A DNA stretch of 42,194 nt, taken from the NCBI GenBank assembly GCA_947088345.1, contig CAMUGE010000027.1:1-42194 (forward strand), in the 5' to 3' direction. Source of the stretch: an uncultured Roseburia sp. Lineage in GTDB: Bacteria > Bacillota > Clostridia > Lachnospirales > Lachnospiraceae. This document shows, one piece after another, positions 1-7,842 of this stretch (position 1 is its first letter; every line of letters starts with the position of its first letter). The notes beneath the pieces were generated by a model. The model made no database searches. It was not told where the DNA came from and saw only the letters and a list, made by a program, of their open reading frames with translations. A program made the position numbers and the translations under genes.

Positions 1-1
1 T

Positions 2-916
2 TATCTGCTTTCTGTAACCGTTTTTTGCGGTGTCGATATTTCGCGTCTGTGGTTTGGAGGAAGCATATGGGCGGATATCATGGTACGGATTGTCTTGGAG
101 GCAGCGATTGTTTTGATATTTGTCACAAAAATTCGGAAAAGTTTTCTGGATGGAGCGGATTATCTGCGGGAGGAGATGGATTGGTTCAGCGCCGTTACCC
201 TGCTGCTATCTGTCCTGATTGCTTCTATGGTGGCATTCTGGCCCGGCAGCCATGATTTTTCCCTCCTGCATATCGGACGGACGGCGATCCTTTTGTTTAT
301 GACAGGGCTGATTCAGTATATGGTATTTCATTTGTATCTGCATCGGGGGAGGGAAAAACGTTACCGTACGGAGCATGAACTGATTGAGATGAACGAACAG
401 CTGATACGGCATCAACTGGAGTTTATCAATCAGTCGAAGGAGGGTGGGGAGGACGTAAATAACGGGAGGAAGCGTTTCTGTGAAAATGAGACATTGAACA
501 GTCTTTTGTTGGCTTATGAAAGTCTGGCGGAGAAGGAAAATATTCAGACGGATATCTATGTGAGAATGAAAGGAAATATTGCGGTGCGGGATATTGATCT
601 TGCCACTGTGATTGTAAATACATTTGAAAATGCTATTCATGGCTGTATGGAATCGCAATCTTCTGGGATGCAGATTTATTTATCCATCGTCCGAAAGGGA
701 AGGAAGCTTGCTATTCTATGCAGGAATACCTGTGTGCCGGAACGAAAGCTTAAGGATGGCGTGCAGGAATCAGGCATTGGCGGCGGAGCAGGCGTTTCCG
801 GTATAATGAGGGTCGTATCATTCTATCATGGGGAAGCAGACTTTTCCGTGGAAAACGGCATGTTTACCGTCAGGATTCTTTTAAAGCTAACGGACAACAT
901 GCAATCTGTTTCATAA
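2..916 (+). CDS. GHKL/AgrC-type sensor kinase, 5'-truncated by window edge, lacks H-box region
   Basis: The reading frame is open from the first complete codon at position 2, so the gene begins outside the window. The first internal ATG is at 80. The visible part starts with hydrophobic segments (VLEAAIVLIFVTKI, AVTLLLSVLIASMVAFW, then ILLFMTGLIQYMVFHLY), followed by a coiled linker and a HATPase_c domain of the GHKL type: FCENETLN, an N-box-like VNTFENAIHGC, and a glycine-rich SGIGGGAGVSGI. This is the layout of peptide-sensing AgrC-like kinases. Oddly, the linker runs from LEFINQSKE almost directly into the ATPase domain. The usual stretch of about 40-50 residues with the RHD/RHDxxxH phospho-acceptor histidine is absent, and the G-box is loose. 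I infer a degenerate or non-phosphorylating kinase. No response regulator is visible because upstream sequence is missing. Confidence 0.72.
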   Translation, partial: YLLSVTVFCGVDISRLWFGGSIWADIMVRIVLEAAIVLIFVTKIRKSFLDGADYLREEMDWFSAVTLLLSVLIASMVAFWPGSHDFSLLHIGRTAILLFMTGLIQYMVFHLYLHRGREKRYRTEHELIEMNEQLIRHQLEFINQSKEGGEDVNNGRKRFCENETLNSLLLAYESLAEKENIQTDIYVRMKGNIAVRDIDLATVIVNTFENAIHGCMESQSSGMQIYLSIVRKGRKLAILCRNTCVPERKLKDGVQESGIGGGAGVSGIMRVVSFYHGEADFSVENGMFTVRILLKLTDNMQSVS

Positions 917-1033
917 AAATTGCAAACCATGCCAAATGGATTGCTTTCTTAAATTTAACGGATATTGTCGAACTATATAAGCGAAATGAAAACGATTAAG
1001 AAGTTTTAACAACACACGCCTGATTGCCATGCA

Positions 1034-1072
1034 CAAGCCTGATGCAGCCTTAGCGGCGGGCGATCAGGCTTG
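1034..1072 (+). terminator. Stem-loop downstream of the GHKL gene
   Basis: A perfect 10-bp inverted repeat (CAAGCCTGAT at 1034-1043, ATCAGGCTTG at 1063-1072) encloses a 19-nt loop. A third, imperfect arm (GCCTGATTGCC) lies just upstream near 1019, so two alternative foldings are possible. The downstream tract TTATTTT is weak, so this may be a terminator or a remnant of mobile-element DNA. The rest of 917-1118 holds nothing I recognise. Confidence 0.4.
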
Positions 1073-1118
1073 CAGCGGTTATTTTGGGGGCAGGATGAAT
1101 AAATCCTAAAAAAAGTGA

Positions 1119-1529
1119 TATAGTTCAACACCAAAGACAGACGCAGGTATCCGTAAGATTCCTATGGGGAAAGAGACACGTCAGGCACTACAGGAAATTA
1201 AGCAGTATCACATAATAATGGGATTTTTTGCACAACAGAAATGGATGGGTATACAGATTTTGTATTTATGAATCGCTTTGGACGGGTGATTTTGCAACAG
1301 GATTTAGAACGGGTATTAGAGCGCATGAATGATGCATATAATGATGCAAAGCTTCACGGCGCAAAAATGAAAAATAGAGAACCACTTATTCTGCCTCATT
1401 TTACCTGCCATAGTCTGCGCCATATATTTTAGTGCAGGATTTTGTGAGAATGAGAGTAATCTGAAAGTAATCCAGTCAGTGATGGGACACGTTGATGCTA
1501 TCCACAAAGCCTTTAAAATCAACACTTAA
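1119..1529 (+). pseudogene. Tyrosine recombinase (phage/ICE integrase) C-terminal remnant with two frameshifts
   Basis: Translation in pieces gives the catalytic half of a tyrosine recombinase. Frame 3 from 1119 gives STPKTDAGIRKIPMGKETRQAL. Frame 2 from about 1241 gives MDGYTDFVFMNRFGRV and CHSLRHIF, the HxLRH box, stopping at TAG 1430-1432. Frame 3 again from 1431 gives SAGFCENESNLKVIQSVMGH, ending at TAA 1527-1529. The first change is near 1230-1241; the second is one extra base in the T-run at 1427-1430. The N-terminal domains are gone and the final segment lacks the nucleophilic tyrosine motif, so this cannot be active. It lies immediately beside the 3' end of a tRNA-Thr gene, a common integration site. 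Confidence 0.82.
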
Positions 1530-1532
1530 GAA

Positions 1533-1605
1533 AGCTGCTGACGGGAATCGGACCCGTGACCTCCGCACTACCAATGCGACGCTCTACCGACTGAGCCACA
1601 GCAGC
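1533..1605 (-). tRNA. tRNA-Thr (anticodon GGT)
   Basis: The reverse complement folds as a full cloverleaf: a 7-bp acceptor stem GCTGCTG/CAGCAGC, D-arm with GGCTCAGTCGGTAGAGC, a 7-nt anticodon loop TTGGTAG giving anticodon GGT, and a T-arm containing GGTCCGATTCC. Position 1533 supplies the discriminator base, and CCA is not encoded. The 3' end is 3 nt from the integrase remnant stop codon, which fits integration at the tRNA 3' end. Confidence 0.96.
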
Positions 1606-1650
1606 TTAACAGAATAGAAAATGAATAGATCATTTTCTCTGACTTGTTCT

Positions 1651-1679
1651 ATTCTACTATAAGGAGTGAATTTTGTCAA
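1651..1679 (-). promoter_or_regulatory. Promoter of tRNA-Thr
   Basis: On the minus strand TTGACA (1679-1674) is separated by 17 bp from TAGAAT (1656-1651), a near-perfect vegetative promoter. The short transcribed leader can form a perfect hairpin (GAAAATGA at 1617-1624 with TCATTTTC at 1630-1637) before the mature tRNA. Confidence 0.8.
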
Positions 1680-1691
1680 GAAAAATGATTT

Positions 1692-1747
1692 TCAATTGTT
1701 AAAAATCAATTGTTAAAATTGCATTTCGAGTCCAAATTATTTATAAT
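1692..1747 (+). promoter_or_regulatory. Promoter of the ABC exporter with tandem direct repeats abutting the -35
   Basis: TTGCAT (1719-1724), a 17-bp spacer and a perfect TATAAT (1742-1747) form the promoter. Two identical copies of TCAATTGTTAAAA (1692-1704 and 1706-1718, period 14) end exactly at the -35. A weak -35 with direct repeats beside it is the usual arrangement for a response-regulator-activated promoter; the regulator is inferred, not seen. The leader to the ATG at 2002 is about 250 nt. It contains only a possible 17-codon ORF (1761-1814) and no recognisable exported-peptide precursor. Confidence 0.62.
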
Positions 1748-2001
1748 AACGAAAGCAGGCAAATGGAGGTGATGGAAAAGCTGCCGGCGTTTTACATTAA
1801 CGTTACACGCAATTGACAAGGATATACGCGGCCAGAGCAGAGTACATGATTGTGTGCTGGATTACTTTCATAGACGATTTTGCCATACTGGACGCACACC
1901 GTTTTGGGAAATCGAAGAAAATACGGAAATTATCGCGCTTTGAGGCATGTATACCCGTTTCAATTGAGTGTATTGGGAACAATTAAAGGAGGAGAGGGAA
2001 A

Positions 2002-3912
2002 ATGTTATATTTGTCAGGTGTATATGCCGACAGGAACAGAAGAAAATATGGTCTTGCCAGCAACTTTATTTACAATATGAAAGCAGCGAAAGAATGGGAC
2101 AAAAAGCTGTTCTATTCTCAGGTGCTTTTTTTCGTGCCAAATGTAGCGGCATCCTTTTTAGGTACGCTGCTGCCGGCAAGGCTTGTTTTGGGGCTTGAGA
2201 CACATGCGCCCGTCGGCCGGATTCTGCTTGAAATGGCGATGATTGCATTTGTAATGTGGATTTGCAATACGGTTTCGGGCGGAATGGACAAATACTGCAG
2301 ATTTCAGGGAAAGCAGCTGTCACTTTACTATATGAAAAAATATTTTCATAAAATTATGGATGTCGATTATGAGATGCTTGAAGACGAGGGGTACCGTCAG
2401 GTAGAGAGCAATGCATGGTCTGTCGCGCGCTACGGCAGAGGCGTATCGGAAGCCGTCATGGCATTTCCATGGTTTGCGGCCGGATTGTGCGGCGTTTTGT
2501 TTTATGGTATTTTGATTGCAAGAGAGAGTATCCTGTTGATGCTGACCGTGATGGCAACGCTTGGCGCAAGCCTGTTCCTTTTGTCTGTCGTGCGAAAAAA
2601 ACACGCGCAGTATTTTGGCAAAATTCAGGAGTATTCGAGAAAAGAATCCTATATTACGGCGCAGGCGACAGAAGCGGCAGCAGGCAAGGATATTCGAATT
2701 TATCGTATGATGGACTGGTTTTTAAAGAAATATGACGAGTCGCTGCAGGAAATTGACCATATTTTTGCGGTCATACATAACTGGTATCTGTTACGGGGGA
2801 TTTCCAGCGCCGTATTGGAAGTGTTTCGGGACGGACTGGCGTTTGGGCTTTTGGTCTGGTTTTTGGCCACCGGGAAGATGAGCGCATCCGAATTTGTATT
2901 CTTTATTGGTCTTGTCAGCGGTTTTTCCCTCTACTTTGAGGATATGCTGCGCAAAATTATGCGGTTTAATAATATGAGCACATCTATCAGCTACATGCGG
3001 GAATTTTTAGAGACAGAGGACAGATGGAACCGCGGGGAAGGGATTGGCGAACAAAAACTGACGGAAATCAGAAAGTCGCCGGTAAAACTGGAACTGCGTC
3101 ATGTTTCGTTCACCTATCCAAACAATGAGAATCCCACGCTCTCCGATATTAATCTGGTGATACGGCCGGGTGAAAAGCTTGCGATAGTCGGTTTAAACGG
3201 AGCGGGTAAGACTACGCTGGTTAAGCTGATCTGCGGATTTTATCAGCCAACGGAGGGGGAAATTCTGTTAAATGATATCCCGATCAGCCGGTTTGACAGA
3301 GATGAATACTATAGTCTGATCACAATACTATTTCAGGATTATACACTGCTTCCGATTACACTGGACGAAAACATTACAGGGGAGCAAAAAAATCAGATCG
3401 ATCAGCCGCGGCTGAAAAGGGCGTTGGAACTGTCCGGTTTTTCGGAGGTTTATGATAATCTTCCGAAGAAAGGGGAATCGCTTTTGATCCGTGAGTTAAA
3501 TGATAAATCTGTGGATTTTTCGGGCGGAGAAAAACAGAAGATGTTATTTGCCAGAGCATTGTATAAGCAGGCGCCGCTTGTGATTCTGGACGAACCGACA
3601 GCAGCGCTTGACCCGATCGCGGAAAACGAACTGTATATGCGTTATGGGGAAGCGATGACGGGCAGAACATCGCTTTATATCTCGCACCGTCTGTCCAGTA
3701 CGCGTTTCTGTGACAGGATATTGCTGCTGGAACATGGGAAAATCATAGAGGAGGGCACGCATGAAAGTTTGATTGCCGGTAATACGCGCTACGCGTATCT
3801 GTTTGAGATTCAAAGTCAGTATTACAGAGAACAGGATAAAAGGAAAGCGCGCAGCCAGGTAATGGACGATGTGTTTGAGCATTTGGAGGAGGGAGGCGTT
3901 TTCAGTGAATAG
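2002..3912 (+). CDS. ABC exporter half-transporter (permease-ATPase), subunit 1
   Basis: This 636-residue protein fuses an N-terminal six-helix ABC exporter membrane domain (about residues 30-330) to a C-terminal ATPase. Walker A GLNGAGKTT lies near 397, the signature FSGGEKQK near 506, Walker B LVILDEPTAALD near 527-538, and the H-loop ISHRL near 560. The ATG follows a strong AAAGGAGGAG site. The next gene overlaps its last codons, so the two products probably form a heterodimeric exporter in the cytoplasmic membrane. Both ATPases keep their catalytic glutamate after Walker B. No peptide precursor, maturation enzyme or immunity gene is beside the pair, so the substrate (peptide, drug or lipid) cannot be named. 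The direct-repeat promoter suggests inducible expression. Confidence 0.9.
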   Translation: MLYLSGVYADRNRRKYGLASNFIYNMKAAKEWDKKLFYSQVLFFVPNVAASFLGTLLPARLVLGLETHAPVGRILLEMAMIAFVMWICNTVSGGMDKYCRFQGKQLSLYYMKKYFHKIMDVDYEMLEDEGYRQVESNAWSVARYGRGVSEAVMAFPWFAAGLCGVLFYGILIARESILLMLTVMATLGASLFLLSVVRKKHAQYFGKIQEYSRKESYITAQATEAAAGKDIRIYRMMDWFLKKYDESLQEIDHIFAVIHNWYLLRGISSAVLEVFRDGLAFGLLVWFLATGKMSASEFVFFIGLVSGFSLYFEDMLRKIMRFNNMSTSISYMREFLETEDRWNRGEGIGEQKLTEIRKSPVKLELRHVSFTYPNNENPTLSDINLVIRPGEKLAIVGLNGAGKTTLVKLICGFYQPTEGEILLNDIPISRFDRDEYYSLITILFQDYTLLPITLDENITGEQKNQIDQPRLKRALELSGFSEVYDNLPKKGESLLIRELNDKSVDFSGGEKQKMLFARALYKQAPLVILDEPTAALDPIAENELYMRYGEAMTGRTSLYISHRLSSTRFCDRILLLEHGKIIEEGTHESLIAGNTRYAYLFEIQSQYYREQDKRKARSQVMDDVFEHLEEGGVFSE

Positions 3913-5725
3913 GCGGGACTGGAAATATATATGGTATGTGTTAAGGGACTTTTCCAAACGGTACAAAGCAGTATTGGTATCGACTCTGTTCTGGGGAATT
4001 GTGGAGGCATTAAAACCATATATTGCGGTGATTATGACAGGGTATCTGCTGGACGGCGTTTATGAAGGCAAACCGGCGAAGACTTTGGTGCTCTATGCGC
4101 TTGCAGGCGTCGGTGCAGTGTTTGTGATCGCGGTGATTAATTCCATATTGATCGAATATACCAATACAAAATTTGAATATATGATGGAAATACAAAACCA
4201 GTATCTGAATGAAAAAGGGATGAGCATGGATTATGATTATCTGGAGAGTATGCATGTACATGACATGCGTCAGCGTGTGGAAAAGTGCTGTGGAGATTTC
4301 AGTCTTCTCGGGGCGATCTACAGTACGATGCGAGACTGGCTGGTGGCTGGATTTTCCATGCTTTTTGCAGTAATTATTGTTTTGCCGATGTTTTTGCATT
4401 CGAATCGTACGGGAGGCATCATCGGGTCCTGGTATATGTCAGCCCTGTTTTTTATCATACTTGGCGTGATTATCTGGATCAATTTTAAGGCCGGTGTTTT
4501 TTACAATGAAAGGATTCGTGTTGCCTGGGATAAGTTTTCTCCGTTTGAGAACAGAAGAAAATTTTATATGGATATCTTTACCGGCTATGAGGGGCAGAAA
4601 GATCTGCGTATTTACAGGGAACAGCCGATTTATGAGAAAGAAGCCGAAGTAATTGCAAACGGGGAAAAACAGGTGCAGGACGAAGTGACGCGCGATCAGA
4701 TCCGTCATGGCGTCGTGGGGCAGGCGCTCTCTGCAGTCACTGGTCTGATGGTTTATCTTTTTGCAGGTCTGCAGGCATATGTCGGATTAATCAGTATCGG
4801 CAGCGTCGTCGCATATGCGGCAAGTATTTTGAAATTTACAACTGCGGTGAACCAGTTTACAGAGCTCTCGAGCGAGATGAAATCATATGCGAAATATGCG
4901 GTGGATTATGCGGAATATATGGAACTGGAGAAGAAGCACAAAGAGGGCAAAAAAATAGTAGAGAAAAGAAAAGACGGACATTTTACGGTGGAGTTTGAAC
5001 ATGTATATTTCCGGTATCCGGGAACAGAGCGGTACGTGATTCATGATTTAAATCTGCAATTTGAGGTTGGGGAAAAGATGGCGATCGTCGGAAAAAACGG
5101 TTCCGGAAAGACGACATTTATCAAACTTTTGTGCCGGCTTTATGATGTGACGGAGGGATGTATCAGAGTCAATGGAACGGATATACGCGAGTATGACGAG
5201 GAAGACTACAGCAGACTGTTTTCCGTCGTTTTTCAGGATTTTCGAATCTTTTCGTTTCCACTCGGTGAAAATATTGCGGCCAGCGCCAGCGTCGATTCCG
5301 GCCGGGCAAATGATGCGCTTGCGCGCGCCGGATTGAAAGAGCGCATGGAACGTCTTCCCAACGGACTTGCCACATGTGTGGGCAGGGAGTTTGAGGAGAA
5401 CGGCGTCAGCTTTTCCGGCGGCGAAAAACAGAAAATGGCCATTGCGCGTGCAATCTATAAGGACGCGCCGTTTATCCTGATGGATGAGCCGACGGCGGCG
5501 CTTGACCCGCTCTCGGAGTGCGAGGTGTACGAGGGATTTGACCGGATGGTGGGGAAGAAGACAGCGATTTATATCTCCCATCGGCTCGCTTCCTGCAGGT
5601 TTTGTGAGGATATTCTGGTATTTGACAACGGAAGTGTAGTACAGAAAGGAAATCACGATAAGCTGGAGAAAGAGGAGGGACTCTACCGCGAGCTATGGAA
5701 CGCTCAGGCGCAGTACTATGCGTAA
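3905..5725 (+). CDS. ABC exporter half-transporter (permease-ATPase), subunit 2
   Basis: This is the second half-transporter, 606 residues from a GTG start at 3905. The GTG is chosen because GGAGGAGGGAGG lies 8-18 nt upstream and the start overlaps the end of subunit 1 (stop 3910-3912), giving translational coupling; an in-frame ATG at 3869 has no comparable site. The membrane domain has long hydrophobic helices (for example AGFSMLFAVIIVLPMFL and MSALFFIILGVIIWI). The ATPase has Walker A GKNGSGKTT near 395, signature FSGGEKQK near 503, Walker B FILMDEPTAALD near 522 and ISHRL near 557. It resembles subunit 1 in architecture but diverges in sequence, as in heterodimeric exporters. No clear terminator follows before the CIRCE promoter. 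Confidence 0.9.
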   Translation: MNRRDWKYIWYVLRDFSKRYKAVLVSTLFWGIVEALKPYIAVIMTGYLLDGVYEGKPAKTLVLYALAGVGAVFVIAVINSILIEYTNTKFEYMMEIQNQYLNEKGMSMDYDYLESMHVHDMRQRVEKCCGDFSLLGAIYSTMRDWLVAGFSMLFAVIIVLPMFLHSNRTGGIIGSWYMSALFFIILGVIIWINFKAGVFYNERIRVAWDKFSPFENRRKFYMDIFTGYEGQKDLRIYREQPIYEKEAEVIANGEKQVQDEVTRDQIRHGVVGQALSAVTGLMVYLFAGLQAYVGLISIGSVVAYAASILKFTTAVNQFTELSSEMKSYAKYAVDYAEYMELEKKHKEGKKIVEKRKDGHFTVEFEHVYFRYPGTERYVIHDLNLQFEVGEKMAIVGKNGSGKTTFIKLLCRLYDVTEGCIRVNGTDIREYDEEDYSRLFSVVFQDFRIFSFPLGENIAASASVDSGRANDALARAGLKERMERLPNGLATCVGREFEENGVSFSGGEKQKMAIARAIYKDAPFILMDEPTAALDPLSECEVYEGFDRMVGKKTAIYISHRLASCRFCEDILVFDNGSVVQKGNHDKLEKEEGLYRELWNAQAQYYA

Positions 5726-5779
5726 CATACTGAAAAAATTTGACGGAACGATACATAAATCTAAAATAAAAATAAATTA

Positions 5780-5806
5780 TTGGCACTCGCTATTGACGAG
5801 TGCTAA
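5780..5806 (+). promoter_or_regulatory. CIRCE operator (HrcA binding site)
   Basis: TTGGCACTC, a 9-nt spacer and GAGTGCTAA match the CIRCE consensus (TTAGCACTC-N9-GAGTGCTAA) at all but one position. CIRCE is bound by the heat-shock repressor HrcA. Here it covers the -35 of the hsp20 promoter. HrcA itself is not in this window. Confidence 0.95.
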
Positions 5807-5821
5807 CAATGGTGGTATAAC
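5793..5821 (+). promoter_or_regulatory. Promoter of the small heat-shock gene
   Basis: TTGACG (5793-5798), 17 bp, TATAAC (5816-5821). The -35 lies inside the CIRCE operator, so bound HrcA would block RNA polymerase directly. The leader to the ATG is about 95 nt. Confidence 0.75.
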
Positions 5822-5923
5822 AGAATCAGAACAGGAAAACAAAACGTATCAATCGTTTGTTTTCGGAAACAATGATTATGTGGTAAATTCTACAGAATGT
5901 ATCGTTAAAAGGAGGAATGATTT

Positions 5924-6367
5924 ATGTTACTGCCCAGTATTTTCGGAGAAAATTTACTTGACGATTTCTTTGGTGATATCGCGCGCCCGATGGCGAATAC
6001 TGCAAGATACAGTACGCCGGTAAATAATGTGATGCGGACGGATATACGGGAGAGCAAGACAGGGTATGAGATCGACGTCGACCTTCCCGGTTATAAAAAG
6101 GAGAATGTAAAAGCCGAGTTAAAGGAGGGATATCTGACCATCAGCGCCGAGACAAAGCAGGAGAACGACAAAAAAGATGAGGGCGGCAGATATATCAGGC
6201 GTGAGCGTTATTACGGAACCTGCAGCAGAAGTTTCTATGTCGGGGAACAGGTGACGGAAGAGGATATCAGAGCACGTTTTGAAGACGGAATCTTAAAGCT
6301 GTCTGTTCCGAAGAAAGAGGCGCAGCCCAAAGTGGAAGAGAGTAAGTTTATCCGAATCGAGGGATAA
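5924..6367 (+). CDS. Hsp20 family small heat-shock protein
   Basis: A 147-residue ATP-independent holdase that binds unfolding proteins in the cytoplasm. The alpha-crystallin domain spans about residues 38-135 with MRTDIRESKTGYEIDVDLPG at its start and the conserved FEDGILKLSVPKKE near the end. The C-terminal tail FIRIEG resembles the IxI anchoring motif of the family. The start has AAAAGGAGGAATG-type spacing. It is monocistronic, between a CIRCE promoter and a bidirectional terminator. HrcA control of hsp20 is inferred from the operator. An overlapping reading frame at 5718-6023 starts before the promoter and is not a gene. Confidence 0.95.
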   Translation: MLLPSIFGENLLDDFFGDIARPMANTARYSTPVNNVMRTDIRESKTGYEIDVDLPGYKKENVKAELKEGYLTISAETKQENDKKDEGGRYIRRERYYGTCSRSFYVGEQVTEEDIRARFEDGILKLSVPKKEAQPKVEESKFIRIEG

Positions 6368-6404
6368 GGGAACAGGAGTATTTGAATTATTTGAAATCTC
6401 ACAA

Positions 6405-6448
6405 AACAAGCCGGAGAGCCGCATATATGGCGGACTTTCCGGCTTGTT
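6405..6448. terminator. Bidirectional Rho-independent terminator
   Basis: AACAAGCCGG (6405) pairs with CCGGCTTGTT (6448), with an inner GCCGC/GGCGG stem. A-rich sequence lies on the left and T-rich on the right, between the convergent hsp20 and symporter genes, so it can serve both. Confidence 0.85.
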
Positions 6449-6457
6449 GGCTTTATG

Positions 6458-7819
6458 TTATCTGGAAACCAGACCCTGTATAATTAAAAATAGAATCAGT
6501 ACGGGCAGAATAAATGTAACATAGATCCGTATCCAGTTTGGTATCTTTAATCCCTCGCCGGTATTGGCCTCCTTTTTGTAATTCTCGAATCCCCAGCCAA
6601 ACCGTGTCACACAGAACAAAAGATAACACAGAGAACCGATTGGCAGGATCAGATTGCTCACAAGGAAGTCTTCCAGATCCAAAACAGCGCTGCCGTCTCC
6701 AAGCGGTTCAAATGCAGACCACAGATTATATCCGAAAACGCATGGCAGCGATAACAGGGCAATGACAAACAGGTTGATCAGACAGGATTTTTTTCTGCTC
6801 CAGTGAAACAGATCCATACCGCAGGAGATAATATTTTCAAACACGGCTATGATGGTGGAGAATGCCGCGAATGTCATAAAGATGAAAAACAGGGTTCCCC
6901 AGATGCGTCCGCCGGTCATTTCGTTAAAAATATTGGGCAGCGTGACAAAAATCAATTTCGGACCCTGGTCAGGGCTGATGCCAAATGCAAAACAGGTTGG
7001 GAAGATGATCAGCCCGGAGACAAGCGCTACAATTGTGTCCAAAATTGCAATATTAACCGATTCGCCTAAAAGGCTTCGCTTTTTATCAATGTAACTGCCA
7101 AAAATACCCATGGCGCCGATGCCAAGACTTAATGTGAAAAATGCCTGGTTCATTGCGGCAGTCACTGTCTCCCAGGCGCCGACTTCTTTCATGCGGGAAA
7201 AATCGGGAAGCAGATAAAATTTCAGACCCGAAAGACCGCCATCCAGCGTGCAGCTATGTATGGCAAGTACCAGAATAATGACAAGCAGCAGGCTCATCAT
7301 TATTTTTGTGATCTTTTCCACACCTTTTTGCAGACCCCTTGAGCAGATAAAGATGCCCGCTGCCACAATGATCAGCATGGCAACGGTCAATACAGTCGGA
7401 TTCCCTAACATTTCTCCAAACATGTTCCCGACTGCCTCGGTATCTTTCCCTTTGAATCTGCCGGTGAGCATCAGATAAAAATAGTACAGCATCCAGCCTG
7501 TTACTGTTGTGTAGAACATCATTAAAAGATAATTGCCTGCCATTCCAAGATAGCCGTTAAAATGCCACTTCTGACCCGGTTTTTCAAGTTCGCGAAAGCT
7601 TTTGATAATGCTTTTTCTGCTGGCGCGGCCAACGGCAAATTCCATTGTCATAACAGGTATGCCCATAGCTACAAGAAAAAACAGATAGAACAGTACAAAG
7701 GCGCCCCCTCCGTATAATCCTGCGACATAGGGAAAGCGCCAAACATTTCCGATGCCGATCGCACATCCTGCCGACAGCAGGATAAATCCCATACGTGATC
7801 CCAAACGTTCTCGTTCCAT
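6458..7819 (-). CDS. Sodium-dependent symporter of the neurotransmitter:sodium symporter (NSS/SNF) family
   Basis: A 453-residue integral membrane protein, the usual length for bacterial LeuT/TnaT/MhsT-type carriers that import amino acids or amines with Na+. The N-terminus carries the family's sodium/substrate-site signature in helix 1 (SAGCAIGIGNVWRFPY) followed by YGGGAFVLFYLFFL and GIPVMTMEFAVGR. About 11-12 hydrophobic helices follow, ending at VTFILPVLILFLIIQGL. The ATG at 7819 follows an AGGAGGAAGT site. It is the last gene of a minus-strand run and starts 23 nt after the lipoprotein stop. The substrate cannot be told from sequence. Confidence 0.92.
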   Translation of the reverse strand: MERERLGSRMGFILLSAGCAIGIGNVWRFPYVAGLYGGGAFVLFYLFFLVAMGIPVMTMEFAVGRASRKSIIKSFRELEKPGQKWHFNGYLGMAGNYLLMMFYTTVTGWMLYYFYLMLTGRFKGKDTEAVGNMFGEMLGNPTVLTVAMLIIVAAGIFICSRGLQKGVEKITKIMMSLLLVIILVLAIHSCTLDGGLSGLKFYLLPDFSRMKEVGAWETVTAAMNQAFFTLSLGIGAMGIFGSYIDKKRSLLGESVNIAILDTIVALVSGLIIFPTCFAFGISPDQGPKLIFVTLPNIFNEMTGGRIWGTLFFIFMTFAAFSTIIAVFENIISCGMDLFHWSRKKSCLINLFVIALLSLPCVFGYNLWSAFEPLGDGSAVLDLEDFLVSNLILPIGSLCYLLFCVTRFGWGFENYKKEANTGEGLKIPNWIRIYVTFILPVLILFLIIQGLVSR

Positions 7820-7842
7820 TACTTCCTCCTTTTGAATGGTTG

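Noticed and set aside
1880-2080. 66-residue frame before the ABC exporter as a peptide precursor
   Set aside because: No ribosome site, no leader/core character such as a double-glycine motif, and it overlaps the exporter start.
5718-6023. Open frame before and into hsp20
   Set aside because: It starts before the CIRCE promoter, lacks a ribosome site and overlaps the hsp20 coding sequence in another frame.
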